Source: CAYJLC01 sp044426355 (lineage in GTDB: Bacteria > Bacillota > Clostridia > Oscillospirales > Butyricicoccaceae). Taken from it: a DNA stretch of 28,053 bases. The position numbers were made by a program, and so were the translations under genes. The DNA lies in NCBI GenBank assembly GCA_044426355.1, contig JAWXUO010000024.1, positions 1 to 28,053 of the forward strand, read 5' to 3'. Positions 6,024-13,426 of the stretch are shown here, one piece after another. The notes beneath the pieces were generated by a model, which worked only from the letters and a program-made list of their open reading frames with translations, ran no database searches and was not told the origin of the DNA. Positions within the stretch are counted from its first letter, which is position 1; every line of letters begins with the position of its first letter.

Positions 6024-6219
6024 GATTTTAAAATTTTATTGTGCATAGCTGTACTCACTTTCTATCTCATCAATAAGGCAACTCCTCACAACTAACGGCT
6101 AAAGCCTTAACGGTTAACTTTTTTGTTAATTTTCCATTACTATGCACAAAAATCACTTGCAATACGAAAGTATTACTGCGTAATTTTTATACAAATTAAT
6201 GAAAAATTTCCTAAAAAAT
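6024..6219. repeat. Non-coding stretch with a widely spaced inverted repeat
   Basis: With the REP-like unit this makes a gene-free stretch of 327 bases (5893-6219). Inside it TTGTGCATAG (6039-6048) is inverted as CTATGCACAA (6140-6149), 91 bases apart. A short hairpin AATACGAAAGTATT (6161-6174) follows. No open frame with a ribosome binding site was seen. It could be the remains of a small palindrome-ended element or the recombinase's former att region. Confidence 0.35.
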
Positions 6220-7566
6220 TTAACCATTATAGTTGTGATGAATTGCCTTTAAAATTATTCCTATGTTTTCATCTTTAATTTCTTTAGGCTTGCTTACAAT
6301 TTTAGATATTTCAAAATCACCAATGAAATTAAAATGAATATCAATTTTTTGTTGCCTAAACTTCGTGCGACCACCAGTAGCCTCATAAATTATAATTTTT
6401 TCCACAAACTCATTTAAAATAGTAGGAGTTAGATTTTCGATTTGCTTATATTTTTTTACAAGTGAAATAAAGTTCTTAGTCTTATGTTTCTCTTGCGTAA
6501 ATTCTTGTAGATTGACTTCAAGCTCGCTACAATTTTTTGAAAGCTCGGTATATTCAGCATCATAATCTGCAAGTAATTTTTCAAAATGGTTATCTGGTAA
6601 TTTTCCGATTGCGTTAGCCTCGTAAAGCTTTTTTATCAGCTCATCAAGTTCACAAAGTCTAGCTTTTGAGGTTTTAAGTTCGGCTTTATTTGATTTCAAA
6701 AGTTGCTCTTGATGTGAATTTGAAATATTTTTCACTTGAGAAATAAATTCAGTTTCATTTTCCAAAACAAAGCCTACAACATCATTTATAGATTTTAAAA
6801 TCAAACTTTCAGTAGCTGAAGATTTTACAAAGTGCATTGAACATTTGTTATGTAAACTGCGATAATTCCCACAAACAAAGGCACTGTCACTATCATAAGT
6901 TTTAGAATTTTTCCTATGCGTTGCGTCTGGACTTCGGTAAGTCATTCTTGCACCACAATCACTGCAATACAAAATGCCAGACAACAAATGCGAACGAGGT
7001 TGATTTAAAACAGTTCGCCTAATTTTCTTTTTAAGTCGCTGTGCATTGTGCCACGTTTCTTCTGAAACTATTGATTGATGGGTATTTTTAAAAATAATTA
7101 ACTCATCTTCGGTGGCTTTTCTGCGTTTTTTGGTTTTGAAATTGTCGCAAACTGTCTTGCCAAGCACAGTATGACCCATATACTCACGTTTTTCCAAAAT
7201 ATAGCTCACAGTTGTTGATGACCACTTATAAGGATTAAAAATATTCCCACTGTGATTATTTTCTGGACGATATTTTTTAGCATAAGCAGATGGAATTAAA
7301 ATATTTTGAGTAGATAAAAAATCTGCAATACCTTTCACACCATATCCGTCAATTATCATTTGAAAAATAAGTTTTACAATTTTTGCTGGTTCTTCGTCAA
7401 CATAAAGAGTATTTTTATCATCAGCTTTGCGATAAAAACCATAGGGAATAGAGCCACTACATCTTTTTCCATCTTTCATACGAGCCTTAAAAGTATTTCT
7501 AATTTTATTGCTCGTGTCTTTTGCGTACCACTCGTTCATAATATTTACAAATGGTGTAAAATCGTT
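6220..7566 (-). pseudogene. Large serine recombinase lacking the catalytic domain
   Basis: The open frame (439 residues from an ATG at 7539) begins at NEWYAKDTSNKIR. In TnpX/Tn4451-type serine recombinases that sequence follows the resolvase domain, so the catalytic serine and its roughly 130-residue domain are absent. Reading upstream restores DFTPFVNI before a TAA at 7567-7569, showing the gene once continued. The remaining parts are the recombinase domain (about 20-110, SGSIPYGF), a zinc ribbon (LYCSDCGARMTYRS with a later FVCGNY and KCS), a coiled coil (about 275-350) and the C-terminal DNA-binding tail. It can no longer cut DNA, though it might still bind att sites. The SLOG gene sits where the catalytic part should be. 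Confidence 0.8.
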
Positions 7567-7586
7567 TTATAAAATCAAATTTCGTT

Positions 7587-7928
7587 TCATTTCGGGTTAA
7601 TAATTGTTATAATTTCGCAAGTTTTTCCTAGTTTATCGCAACTTTCAATTACAAATTTAGTGCCTTTGCTCTTTTTATCCCAAAAAGCTACCACTAAATC
7701 TGCATAATTGATAATTTCTATATTTCGTTTAAGTGGTGCATTTCTACGATATAAATTATATTGTGGTAAAAATTCAGTATATTTTAAATTTTTCTCTAAA
7801 GCATAGTTTTTTGCACATAAATCAATACCTTTTGCACCACCTGATACTATTTCTGTTGTATTTTTTGGTAAATATTTCCCTAAATTATCTATTTTCAGTG
7901 TTCTTGAACCTATTATTGCTACTTTCAT
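7587..7928 (-). CDS. Small SLOG-superfamily protein (YpsA/DUF2493-like)
   Basis: A 113-residue Rossmann-like protein. It opens with the nucleotide-binding strand-loop MKVAIIGSRTL, followed by the SLOG signature VSGGAKGIDLCAKNYA (about 29-44). A strand with ADLVVAFWDKKSKGT (about 76-90) and a final strand (CEIITII) complete the fold. The superfamily binds nucleotide-derived ligands. Members are found as ligand sensors in conflict systems and as stand-alone proteins on mobile elements, and the exact ligand here is unknown. AGGAGTGA precedes the ATG. It is divergent from the ribbon-helix-helix gene across a shared promoter region and directly abuts the truncated recombinase. Confidence 0.78.
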   Translation of the reverse strand: MKVAIIGSRTLKIDNLGKYLPKNTTEIVSGGAKGIDLCAKNYALEKNLKYTEFLPQYNLYRRNAPLKRNIEIINYADLVVAFWDKKSKGTKFVIESCDKLGKTCEIITIINPK

Positions 7929-7951
7929 ATTTTCATCACTCCTATTTTTAA

Positions 7952-8012
7952 TGCGTCACTATAACACTATTTTATCATCATTTTTGTTTTGACGCAATAA
8001 AAACATTATAAT
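7952..8012. promoter_or_regulatory. Divergent promoters with an inverted repeat
   Basis: Rightward: TTGTTT (7984-7989), 17 bases, TATAAT (8007-8012), for the ribbon-helix-helix gene. Leftward: TTGCGT and TAAAAT, 17 bases apart, for the SLOG gene. TGCGTCA (7952-7958) is inverted as TGACGCA (7990-7996), overlapping both promoters. This could be an operator for the ribbon-helix-helix protein. Confidence 0.45.
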
Positions 8013-8043
8013 TATGTCATAATAACATTTTAGAGGTGAAATT

Positions 8044-8229
8044 ATGAAAGATAATCTTTTAAGGTATACATTAAGAGTTGATAGGGAACTTTTTCAAAAA
8101 TTTAGATATGTTGCTGAATTTGAAGGTCGTTCTGCCAACAAAGAAATTGAACAATTCTTAAAGAAAAGTGTAGCTGGATTTGAAAAAACTCACGGAAAAA
8201 TCGAAACAAAAGACGAAAAAAGCAATTAA
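8044..8229 (+). CDS. Arc-like ribbon-helix-helix DNA-binding protein
   Basis: A 61-residue protein with the Arc/MetJ layout: a short beta strand (RYTLRVDREL), then helix A (FQKFRYVAEFEG) and helix B (SANKEIEQFLKKSVAGFEKTHG), with a charged tail. Arc-like proteins bind DNA as dimers through the strand and usually repress their own promoter or act in plasmid copy control, partition or mobilisation. GAGGTGA precedes the ATG, and an inverted repeat overlaps the upstream promoter. Its stop codon lies in a terminator hairpin shared with the convergent pcfB gene. Confidence 0.8.
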   Translation: MKDNLLRYTLRVDRELFQKFRYVAEFEGRSANKEIEQFLKKSVAGFEKTHGKIETKDEKSN

Positions 8230-8249
8230 AATGTTGCTTTTTTCGTCTT
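8210..8249. terminator. Shared terminator overlapping two convergent stop codons
   Basis: A perfect 16-bp stem, AAGACGAAAAAAGCAA (8210-8225) with TTGCTTTTTTCGTCTT (8234-8249), and an 8-base loop. Both genes, the rightward RHH gene and the leftward pcfB gene, end in the loop, so each encodes its terminator within its last codons. Confidence 0.85.
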
Positions 8250-8726
8250 CTTTAGTATAATATCATTGGTTTTATTACAAGTTTGTTCCTTATTTTTAAC
8301 TTTTTGTACTGGTTGTATAGAATTTTCTTTTTCTGCAAGATTTTCGATAACAGATTGTTTTGTTTTACTTTGTGATGTTAAAAATTCCGTCATAGCTCTT
8401 GTTATTGCATCTTGGTCACGAGCCTTGAAAAATACAACAAACTTAGGTGGGTCTTGGGTATCATCTTTTTTTAAAGCAAAATCCACACCATATTTACGAG
8501 CGAATTTTTCAAAAGATTTGATATTGCTATCATCAATTTCAACACTGCTCATTCCTTGATTTTGCTTAGCGAGTTGCTTTAAACTTTGTTTTCCTTGCGT
8601 GATTGTAGGAGTTTTTACATCGTCTAAGAATTTTTTCATCATTTTTAAAAGTAGCCTAGTTGTCATTTTTGTAGCATTTGTGGAGAGTGCTAACGATTTT
8701 CTTTCTAAATCGTCTTGTATTTGCAT
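8226..8726 (-). CDS. PcfB-like conjugation accessory protein (DUF3801)
   Basis: A 166-residue protein. The core matches PcfB/DUF3801: an N-terminal helical part (TRLLLKMMKKFLDD), the linker GKQSLKQLAKQNQGMSSVEI, the signature IKSFEKFARKYGVDFALKKD at about 68-87, and then KFVVFFKARDQDAITRAMTEF. In pCF10-type and related systems PcfB works with the VirD4-like coupling protein PcfC, linking the relaxosome to the secretion channel. Normally the coupling protein gene follows directly. Here it is missing, and the SLOG and recombinase remnants come next. The ATG is preceded by AAAGGAGT. The last residues are low-complexity lysine/threonine and overlap the shared terminator. Confidence 0.85.
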   Translation of the reverse strand: MQIQDDLERKSLALSTNATKMTTRLLLKMMKKFLDDVKTPTITQGKQSLKQLAKQNQGMSSVEIDDSNIKSFEKFARKYGVDFALKKDDTQDPPKFVVFFKARDQDAITRAMTEFLTSQSKTKQSVIENLAEKENSIQPVQKVKNKEQTCNKTNDIILKKTKKATF

Positions 8727-8830
8727 AAAATCAACTCCTTTCTGTTAAGGCAATACCTCATAATAACTAGCATTCATCTTTTAATAAAAATACTGCCATT
8801 ATGACGTATAGCCTTGAATTTAAGTAAAAT

Positions 8831-9079
8831 TTAATCTTTTTCAACTAGATTTTGAGAAATATCTCGAATTTCTAAGCCTACTGACATACCGATAACGAAA
8901 TTTTCAAAGCTTTGTGCGTTAAGTTCGTTCGATTCTTGTTCTACTATCAAAAGTAAGAACGATTCAAACCTTTTTAGGTCTTGTTCGCTTAAAATACTTT
9001 TAAAATAGTTTTCTTCATCTTGAATTTGTCGAAGTAAAGCTTTTTCTTCTTCTGTGTAAACTCGTCTGCGTTCACACAT
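8831..9079 (-). CDS. Small helical protein of unknown function
   Basis: I place the start at 9079 (MCERRRVYTEEEK) because AAAGGAG lies just upstream, giving 82 residues. An in-frame ATG at 9142 would add 21 residues but lacks as good a site. The protein is acidic and helical, ending SFENFVIGMSVGLEIRDISQNL. This closing F-x-x-G-x-x-x-G-L-E-I pattern recalls DUF6809-like small proteins of clostridial mobile elements and is shared with the last gene of the window. It lies between repA and pcfB, a common position in such elements. No function is suggested. Confidence 0.6.
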   Translation of the reverse strand: MCERRRVYTEEEKALLRQIQDEENYFKSILSEQDLKRFESFLLLIVEQESNELNAQSFENFVIGMSVGLEIRDISQNLVEKD

Positions 9080-9144
9080 TAAAAATTCTCCTTTGAAAAT
9101 AGATTTTAAAATGCTGTTTTTCATAAATTTATGTCCTTTCATTT

Positions 9145-10488
9145 TTAATGCATTTCATAAAATTGTCTAGCATCTATTGAGTTAATGCCTTTAGTTCCGT
9201 TGACCATAATTGTCCAAATGCAAGATTTCATATAGGCTAGAGGGTATTTAATTTCCTTACGTTCGCACGAATTACTAAAGCTTTTGACTGCGTTTGCATA
9301 AAGTTCAAAAATTGTGTGACTGTGTAAACGATACGAGAAGTTTATGTTTTCACAAAGCTTTTCGTAAACTTGATGATACGAAACATTAGAGCCGTTTAAA
9401 CTCATCATTTCAGTTGTTGTAAGCATTTGTGTTAAGGCTTTTATGAAAAGTTCTAAAATTGAAAGCTCGGTTTCATCGTCTTGTACTCGTTTCTTTTCAA
9501 ACTCAGTTAAATGTTCAAGAGAAACTTTGACTATTGTTTTACTTTCGAGAAATTCAAAAGGCAAAGTATCGCTTTCTACTATTTTTCGAAAAACAAAAGA
9601 ATCAATATCGTCATTATCCCACCCATCTATCAAGCTATCTAGTGAAGATTTTGTTTTGTGAGCTTTCTTAGAGTTTAAGGAAGATTTAGATGGATAGATA
9701 TTAACTGAATTGTTATAATTTTCTTCAAGATTACTAGAGTTATTATAATTAGCGTCTGTTTTTGAGAAGTCTAGACTTCCTAAATTGCTATGTCTAGACT
9801 TCTTAATTTGAGAAGTCAAGACTTCTGTTTTTAAGAAGTCTGGGTCACTATTATTAGTTGATTGTAAGTTATCCACAAGGTTATCAACAGAGTTATCCAC
9901 AGAATTGTATGTATTTTCGCTTAAATCGAGGGTGTTTTCATTAAAATCAGTAATATCGGTAGAAAAAGTTTTTTCTTCTTCAAAAAAGTTTTCTTCATCA
10001 TTAGTATAAAAAGTTTTTTCAGACTTCTTAATTTGAGAAGTCTTGACTTTCGGTTTAGAATATTTTTTATTATTTTTAGCATTTTCAAAATTTTCTTTAT
10101 TTTCGTTATAATTTCTATCTAAAGATATAAAGCTTTTAACGTATATTAGGGTAGGTCTGCCTTGTCCTTGCTTAACACGTTCGATTAAACCAAAACCTCG
10201 CTCAGTGTCAAGTTCGTAAAAAAGCTTGCTAATTTTTGAATGTGAGTAACCTAAGTATTCGCTTGCATCTTCGTTAGTAAAATATATGTATACACGATTT
10301 TGTTTATCTATCCAGTTGTTTTTTTGTGAAACTCCCATTCTATCAAGAATAAGTCCGTATAAAACCTTTGCATCAACCGACATTTCTTTAAATTTCTTAT
10401 CTTTAAAAAGAACTCTTGGTATCCTATAAAACGAATATTGTTCAGCTTCGTTTCCGTAGAAATAGTCTAGTTTTAAATTGTTTGACAT
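9145..10488 (-). CDS. repA: RepA_N-type replication initiator protein
   Basis: Start chosen at 10488 (MSNNLKLDYFYG) because GGAGATATAAT precedes it, giving 447 residues. An in-frame ATG at 10530 lacks a ribosome binding site. The N-terminal winged-helix RepA_N domain (about 8-115) includes QYSFYRIPRVLFKD, VDAKVLYGLILDRM, DASEYLGYSHSKISKLFYEL and GLIERVKQGQGRP. A long low-complexity middle (about 120-300), rich in Asn, Ser, Lys and Asp, corresponds to the DNA origin repeats. The C-terminal domain (about 325-447) ends in YPLAYMKSCIWTIM, as in the DUF6017/DnaD-like part of Firmicute initiators. It would bind the iterons within its own gene and load the host replisome. The parA-parB operon lies directly upstream. 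Confidence 0.88.
   Translation of the reverse strand: MSNNLKLDYFYGNEAEQYSFYRIPRVLFKDKKFKEMSVDAKVLYGLILDRMGVSQKNNWIDKQNRVYIYFTNEDASEYLGYSHSKISKLFYELDTERGFGLIERVKQGQGRPTLIYVKSFISLDRNYNENKENFENAKNNKKYSKPKVKTSQIKKSEKTFYTNDEENFFEEEKTFSTDITDFNENTLDLSENTYNSVDNSVDNLVDNLQSTNNSDPDFLKTEVLTSQIKKSRHSNLGSLDFSKTDANYNNSSNLEENYNNSVNIYPSKSSLNSKKAHKTKSSLDSLIDGWDNDDIDSFVFRKIVESDTLPFEFLESKTIVKVSLEHLTEFEKKRVQDDETELSILELFIKALTQMLTTTEMMSLNGSNVSYHQVYEKLCENINFSYRLHSHTIFELYANAVKSFSNSCERKEIKYPLAYMKSCIWTIMVNGTKGINSIDARQFYEMH
9765..10042. other. Replication origin embedded in repA: iterons and DnaA boxes
   Basis: Eight copies of AGAAGTC or its complement GACTTC(T) occur in the middle of repA: 9765-9771, 9774-9779, 9797-9803, 9811-9817, 9820-9826, 9834-9840, 10022-10028 and 10036-10042. 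The 21 bases at 9797-9817 recur identically at 10022-10042, each an inverted repeat with a 7-base centre. Between the two groups stand three DnaA-box sequences exactly 12 bases apart: TTATCCACA (9869-9877), TTATCAACA (9881-9889, one mismatch) and TTATCCACA (9893-9901). RepA_N replicons are known to carry their origin inside the initiator gene, so this is a convincing ori. Confidence 0.82.
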
Positions 10489-10517
10489 ATTATATCTCCA
10501 GTCTATAAAAATGAAAT

Positions 10518-10543
10518 AAAGTAAACACATTTGTATTTACTTT
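10518..10543. terminator. Hairpin between parB and repA
   Basis: AAAGTAAA (10518-10525) pairs with TTTACTTT (10536-10543) over a 10-base loop in the gap between parB and repA. It may attenuate read-through from the par operon into repA or act as an operator. Being purely A/T and G/C-poor, it is a weak terminator. Confidence 0.35.
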
Positions 10544-10552
10544 ACTCAATTC

Positions 10553-11476
10553 TTAATTATTTTTATTATTCAGTTCGTGTTCTTTCCAATTTGTTAAAAG
10601 TGAAAAGATAACATCTTCGATTTGCTCGTTTGTATATGCACGAGGGAAAAACTCGTTAAGTTTAGATTTTGTAAACGTAACACTTTTGTTTTTAGTAGCT
10701 TTTTTGCTTAAAATTAGTTCTATATTTAATTTAGTTAGATTATTTTCGCTAGTACAATCTTTAAGCTGTTTTGCTTGAGCAATACTAGGAATTACATTAA
10801 ATTCTTTCATTACTTCGATTAGTAAAGTTTGCTCGTCAGCAGATAGGTAGGATAAATCTACACCTACATTAAATGCAAGTAGTTTTTCATCAACCATATC
10901 AAGAAGTGGCTGTATTAGTTCTGTTAGTCGGATATATCTTGATATTTGAACACCACTATCATTACTGTTTTGTGCTAAAATATCTCTTGATTTTAACTTG
11001 TGACCAACTTGAACACAAGTTAAATCTGTTCTTTTACCTTGATTTTTAATAGCATCAAGTTTCATTTTATAGGCGAAAGCTTTCTCACTATGTAGCAGAT
11101 TTTCACGTTGGATATTACTATCAACCATAATAATAGTGCTTTCTTCATCGTCTAAATCACGAATAATGCAAGGAATTTTATCTAAACCTAAAAGCTGACA
11201 AGCCTTTGTACGTCGATGACCAGAGATTATCTCTAACTGGTCATTTTCTGTTTCACGAGCAATAATAGGAATTAACACACCATTTTTTTGTATGCTTTCC
11301 ATAGTTTCGGTCATTTTATCATCTTCTAGGACTTTAAAAGGGTGGTCTTTGTATGAAATTAAACGAGAAATTTCAATTTCTTGCACACGTTCTTGACTGT
11401 CAATTTCTCGGCTTTCATCAGTAGAAAATAAATCATCAATAGATTTTAGTTTTATATTTTTAGCACTACTTTTCAT
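10553..11476 (-). CDS. parB: ParB family partition protein
   Basis: A 307-residue ParB. The N-terminal CTP-binding domain (about 35-135) has the motifs GVLIPIIAR (67-75), SGHRRTKA (85-92, the arginine-rich CTP box) and NIQRENLLHSEKAFAY (121-136). The middle holds the helix-turn-helix that reads the parS site (about 170-230, ISRYIRLTELIQPLLDMV). ParB loads on parS and spreads as a clamp, and ParA moves the complex so that each daughter cell keeps the element. The start is three bases after the parA stop. No classical parS (TGTTTCACGTGAAACA) was found, and a long palindrome at 12800-12863 upstream of the operon is a possible centromere instead. Confidence 0.9.
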   Translation of the reverse strand: MKSSAKNIKLKSIDDLFSTDESREIDSQERVQEIEISRLISYKDHPFKVLEDDKMTETMESIQKNGVLIPIIARETENDQLEIISGHRRTKACQLLGLDKIPCIIRDLDDEESTIIMVDSNIQRENLLHSEKAFAYKMKLDAIKNQGKRTDLTCVQVGHKLKSRDILAQNSNDSGVQISRYIRLTELIQPLLDMVDEKLLAFNVGVDLSYLSADEQTLLIEVMKEFNVIPSIAQAKQLKDCTSENNLTKLNIELILSKKATKNKSVTFTKSKLNEFFPRAYTNEQIEDVIFSLLTNWKEHELNNKNN

Positions 11477-11479
11477 AAA

Positions 11480-12259
11480 TTAAACCTCATTTAAAACTTC
11501 TTTTACCATATTTTCATAAGCAATAGCTACTTTGCCATTTGGCTCGTGTAAGAAGATACTTTTGCCCTCAGCAGTAGTTTCAGATGCTCGAACTGAAATC
11601 GGTATAGGAGATGTGAAAACTCTCAATTTGCTATTATAATTTGAATGAATTATATCAATTATTTCTTTAGTAAGATTAGTTCGCTTATCTGCCATAGTGA
11701 TTAAAATACCACCGATTTTAAGCTTTGTATTTATTTTTTTACGAACATTATTTACAGTTTTAAAAAGTTGCTCCATACCTCTTAAAGACAGATATTGAGG
11801 TTGCACTGGTATGATAACTTCGTCAGCACAAGCAAGAGCATTTATAGTTAGCATACCTAATGATGGGGAACAGTCAATAACTACATAATCATAATTATTT
11901 TCTATTGTAGCTACAAATTGCTTTAGTATAGTTTCTCGGCTCATCGTATTTACAAGCGAAATATCAATACCAGATAAATCAATATTAGATGGGATTACAT
12001 CAATGTTTTCTTCGTGATGTAAAAAAATGTTATCTAAACAAGTTTCATCATCACAAATAAAATGCTCAAAAACTTTAGATATAGTTTCGGTCATTTCGTC
12101 TGGAGATTCATAACCTAATGATAAAGTAAGGTCACCTTGTGGGTCTAAATCTATTGCTAAAACTTTTTTACCTTGTCTTGCAAGTCCAATAGAGAAATTT
12201 ACTGATGTCATTGTTTTACCAACACCACCTTTTTGGTTAACTATTGCATATATTTTCAT
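11480..12259 (-). CDS. parA: ParA/Soj family partition ATPase
   Basis: A 259-residue deviant-Walker ATPase. It shows the Walker A' box KGGVGKTMTSVN at 10-21 with the signature lysine, the A'' element AIDLDPQGDLTLSLG (about 38-52), and Walker B in YVVIDCSPSLGMLTINAL (about 125-142). The later PVQPQYLSLRGMEQL segment is typical of Soj/ParA. The protein lacks the N-terminal DNA-binding extension of ParA from plasmid P1, so it belongs to the short chromosomal/Soj-like group common on Firmicute elements. It works with ParB encoded three bases downstream. Only one base separates it from the upstream DUF5348 gene, so all three are one operon. Confidence 0.92.
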   Translation of the reverse strand: MKIYAIVNQKGGVGKTMTSVNFSIGLARQGKKVLAIDLDPQGDLTLSLGYESPDEMTETISKVFEHFICDDETCLDNIFLHHEENIDVIPSNIDLSGIDISLVNTMSRETILKQFVATIENNYDYVVIDCSPSLGMLTINALACADEVIIPVQPQYLSLRGMEQLFKTVNNVRKKINTKLKIGGILITMADKRTNLTKEIIDIIHSNYNSKLRVFTSPIPISVRASETTAEGKSIFLHEPNGKVAIAYENMVKEVLNEV

Positions 12260-12260
12260 A

Positions 12261-12695
12261 TTAAAAACCTCTCGTACGAACTAATAAGCCGTTTAAATCA
12301 ATATCGTTATCAGCAACAATATAATAATCTACTCCATTATATTCAATAGAAGATTTTTTCCAACATGGATAATCATTCTCACATAGATATTCAATAATAC
12401 AGCCACTAGAATACCATTTTTCGGTATTTTCAATTTCGTATTTACCATAAGTATTTCTAAAAAGTTTGCCCTCAAGTTTGATAGGCTTGCTTAAATATTC
12501 AATATTTCCTTGAACGTCTATCAGCACATCAAGTATGCGAGCTACTTCGTTACTCATGAAAATATCATCAGCATTTTTAAGGTCTGCATCAGAAATGTTA
12601 ATTTGCTCACATTCGATGTAGTCAATCTTATTAACAATTTCATTAACCACACCATTAATAGTTAGTAATTTTTGCATTAATTCTTGTTTTGTCAT
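12261..12695 (-). CDS. DUF5348 domain protein, first gene of the par operon
   Basis: A 144-residue protein. An N-terminal helical part (about 1-75) contains a coiled coil and a second helix pair. The C-terminal small beta domain (about 76-144) reads EGKLFRNTYGKYEIENTEKWYSSG, then SSIEYNGVDYYIV, and ends GLLVRTRGF. I recognise this as DUF5348, found near partition and replication genes on clostridial mobile elements. GGAGGAATTTTCT before the ATG is a strong ribosome binding site. Position suggests a role in maintenance of the element or control of the par genes, but the function is unknown. Confidence 0.72.
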   Translation of the reverse strand: MTKQELMQKLLTINGVVNEIVNKIDYIECEQINISDADLKNADDIFMSNEVARILDVLIDVQGNIEYLSKPIKLEGKLFRNTYGKYEIENTEKWYSSGCIIEYLCENDYPCWKKSSIEYNGVDYYIVADNDIDLNGLLVRTRGF

Positions 12696-12799
12696 AGAAA
12701 ATTCCTCCGTTTTTGGTTGTTTTATTTTTTATTCATAGCTTAACATCACTTTTTAAAAAAGCCTTTTTTGATGGTTTTTTACCTATTTTTTGGAAAAAG

Positions 12800-12863
12800 A
12801 AAATGGTAATAAAGCTTAAAAAACCTTGATTTTATCTAGGGTTTTTTAACTTATTACCATTTT
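12800..12863. repeat. Long nested palindrome upstream of the par operon
   Basis: Outer arms AAAATGGTAATAA (12800-12812) and TTATTACCATTTT (12851-12863) are perfect over 13 bp. Inner arms AAAAAACCTT (12818-12827) and AGGGTTTTTT (12838-12847) pair with one T-G. The structure could be a strong bidirectional terminator, a partition site for ParB, or a junction palindrome: the plasmid-like module ends here and an integrase fragment starts at 12871. Confidence 0.6.
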
Positions 12864-12870
12864 AACATAA

Positions 12871-13035
12871 AGGCACAGCCACTGCTCGTTGTTGATAGAG
12901 CTCGGTTTTCCTGTAATTGCGATTGCAGAGAGGCTCGGACATGAATCTATCGACATTACTTACAGATATGCACATCTGTTTCCAAACAAGCAAAATGAGA
13001 TAGCAGAGAGGTTAAATTTAGAAAAAGGAGCGTAA
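12871..13035 (+). pseudogene. C-terminal end of a tyrosine integrase
   Basis: A 54-codon fragment without a start. It opens RHSHCSLLIELGFPVIAIAE (the catalytic arginine and the following histidine helix) and goes on to ERLGHESIDITYRYAHLFPNK. It includes the LGH motif and the nucleophilic tyrosine region (Y-x-Y-A-H-L), and ends at TAA. This is the last third of the catalytic domain of a phage-type (Tn916/ICE) integrase. The rest of the gene is absent, since an unrelated long palindrome stands immediately upstream. It marks the boundary where the RepA/Par module was joined to other DNA. Confidence 0.8.
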
Positions 13036-13036
13036 T

Positions 13037-13350
13037 ATGTCGGCTAAAAAATATGATAAAAAGAATAGATTTCGCAGTAAAACGGTGAGTTTTAGGGTAA
13101 GTCCAGAGGAATGGGTGGAGATTGAAAGGTTGGTTAGAATTAGTGGAATGACGAAGCAGGATATTAGACCGAAGGTCGCAAGGTTCTTGTAATGGTCAAA
13201 ATCTTTGATTTTGGGTACCATAGAGGTTCTTACATTTTGCATAGACTTCAAAATATGGATTTGACGGTGCATGCTAGTCCGAGAGTGCTGAAGATGATTA
13301 AAAATGAGATTGCAAATGGTGGGAATATTGATGATGTTGATATAAATTAA
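13037..13350 (+). pseudogene. MobC-like mobilisation protein interrupted by a 68-bp insert
   Basis: Starting one base after the integrase stop, with AAAGGAG upstream, the frame reads MSAKKYDKKNRFRSKTVSFR and continues VSPEEWVEIERLVRISGMTKQD before ending prematurely at 13192. Beyond a 68-base insert (13163-13230) the sequence resumes in the correct register as YILHRLQNMDLTVHASPRVL and runs to a TAA at 13348-13350. Joined, the pieces give an 81-residue ribbon-helix-helix protein. The pattern RSKTVSFRVSPEE...SG-TKQDY-I--RL...V---PRV-K is typical of MobC-like relaxosome proteins of Clostridia. As it stands the gene encodes only a 51-residue product. Confidence 0.7.
13163..13230. mobile_element. 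68-bp palindromic mini-insert in the MobC-like gene
   Basis: The segment interrupts an otherwise continuous reading frame exactly between the codons for TKQD and YILH. It contains the small hairpin GACC-GAA-GGTC (13167-13177), a larger one (ATGGTCAAAATC, TTT, GATTTTG, GGT, ACCAT, about 13192-13221) and the direct repeat AGGTTCTT near both sides of that hairpin (13181-13188 and 13224-13231). It encodes nothing. It looks like a REP- or MITE-like element too small to carry transposase. No clear target-site duplication is visible. Confidence 0.5.
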
Positions 13351-13368
13351 TAGAATTTGAATAAAAAA

Positions 13369-13396
13369 GCAGACTTAAAGTGATTTTTAGGTCTGC
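13369..13396 (+). terminator. Terminator between the mobile remnants and the AbiE operon
   Basis: GCAGACTTAAA (13369-13379) pairs with TTTTAGGTCTGC (13385-13396), interrupted by a T-G pair or bulge, and the left side is preceded by A6. It is followed by GTTTAGC, a modest U-tail. Confidence 0.5.
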
Positions 13397-13426
13397 GTTT
13401 AGCTTACTAAAGTTTATAAAAAAAGT

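Noticed and set aside
7360..7951. Rightward open frames of 70 and 72 codons opposite the recombinase and SLOG genes
   Set aside because: Shadows of the real leftward genes; no ribosome binding site and no recognisable protein.
9869..9901. The 12-base repeat considered as a CRISPR or simple tandem repeat
   Set aside because: Each unit is a DnaA box with a 3-base linker and sits among initiator repeats, so origin function explains it better.
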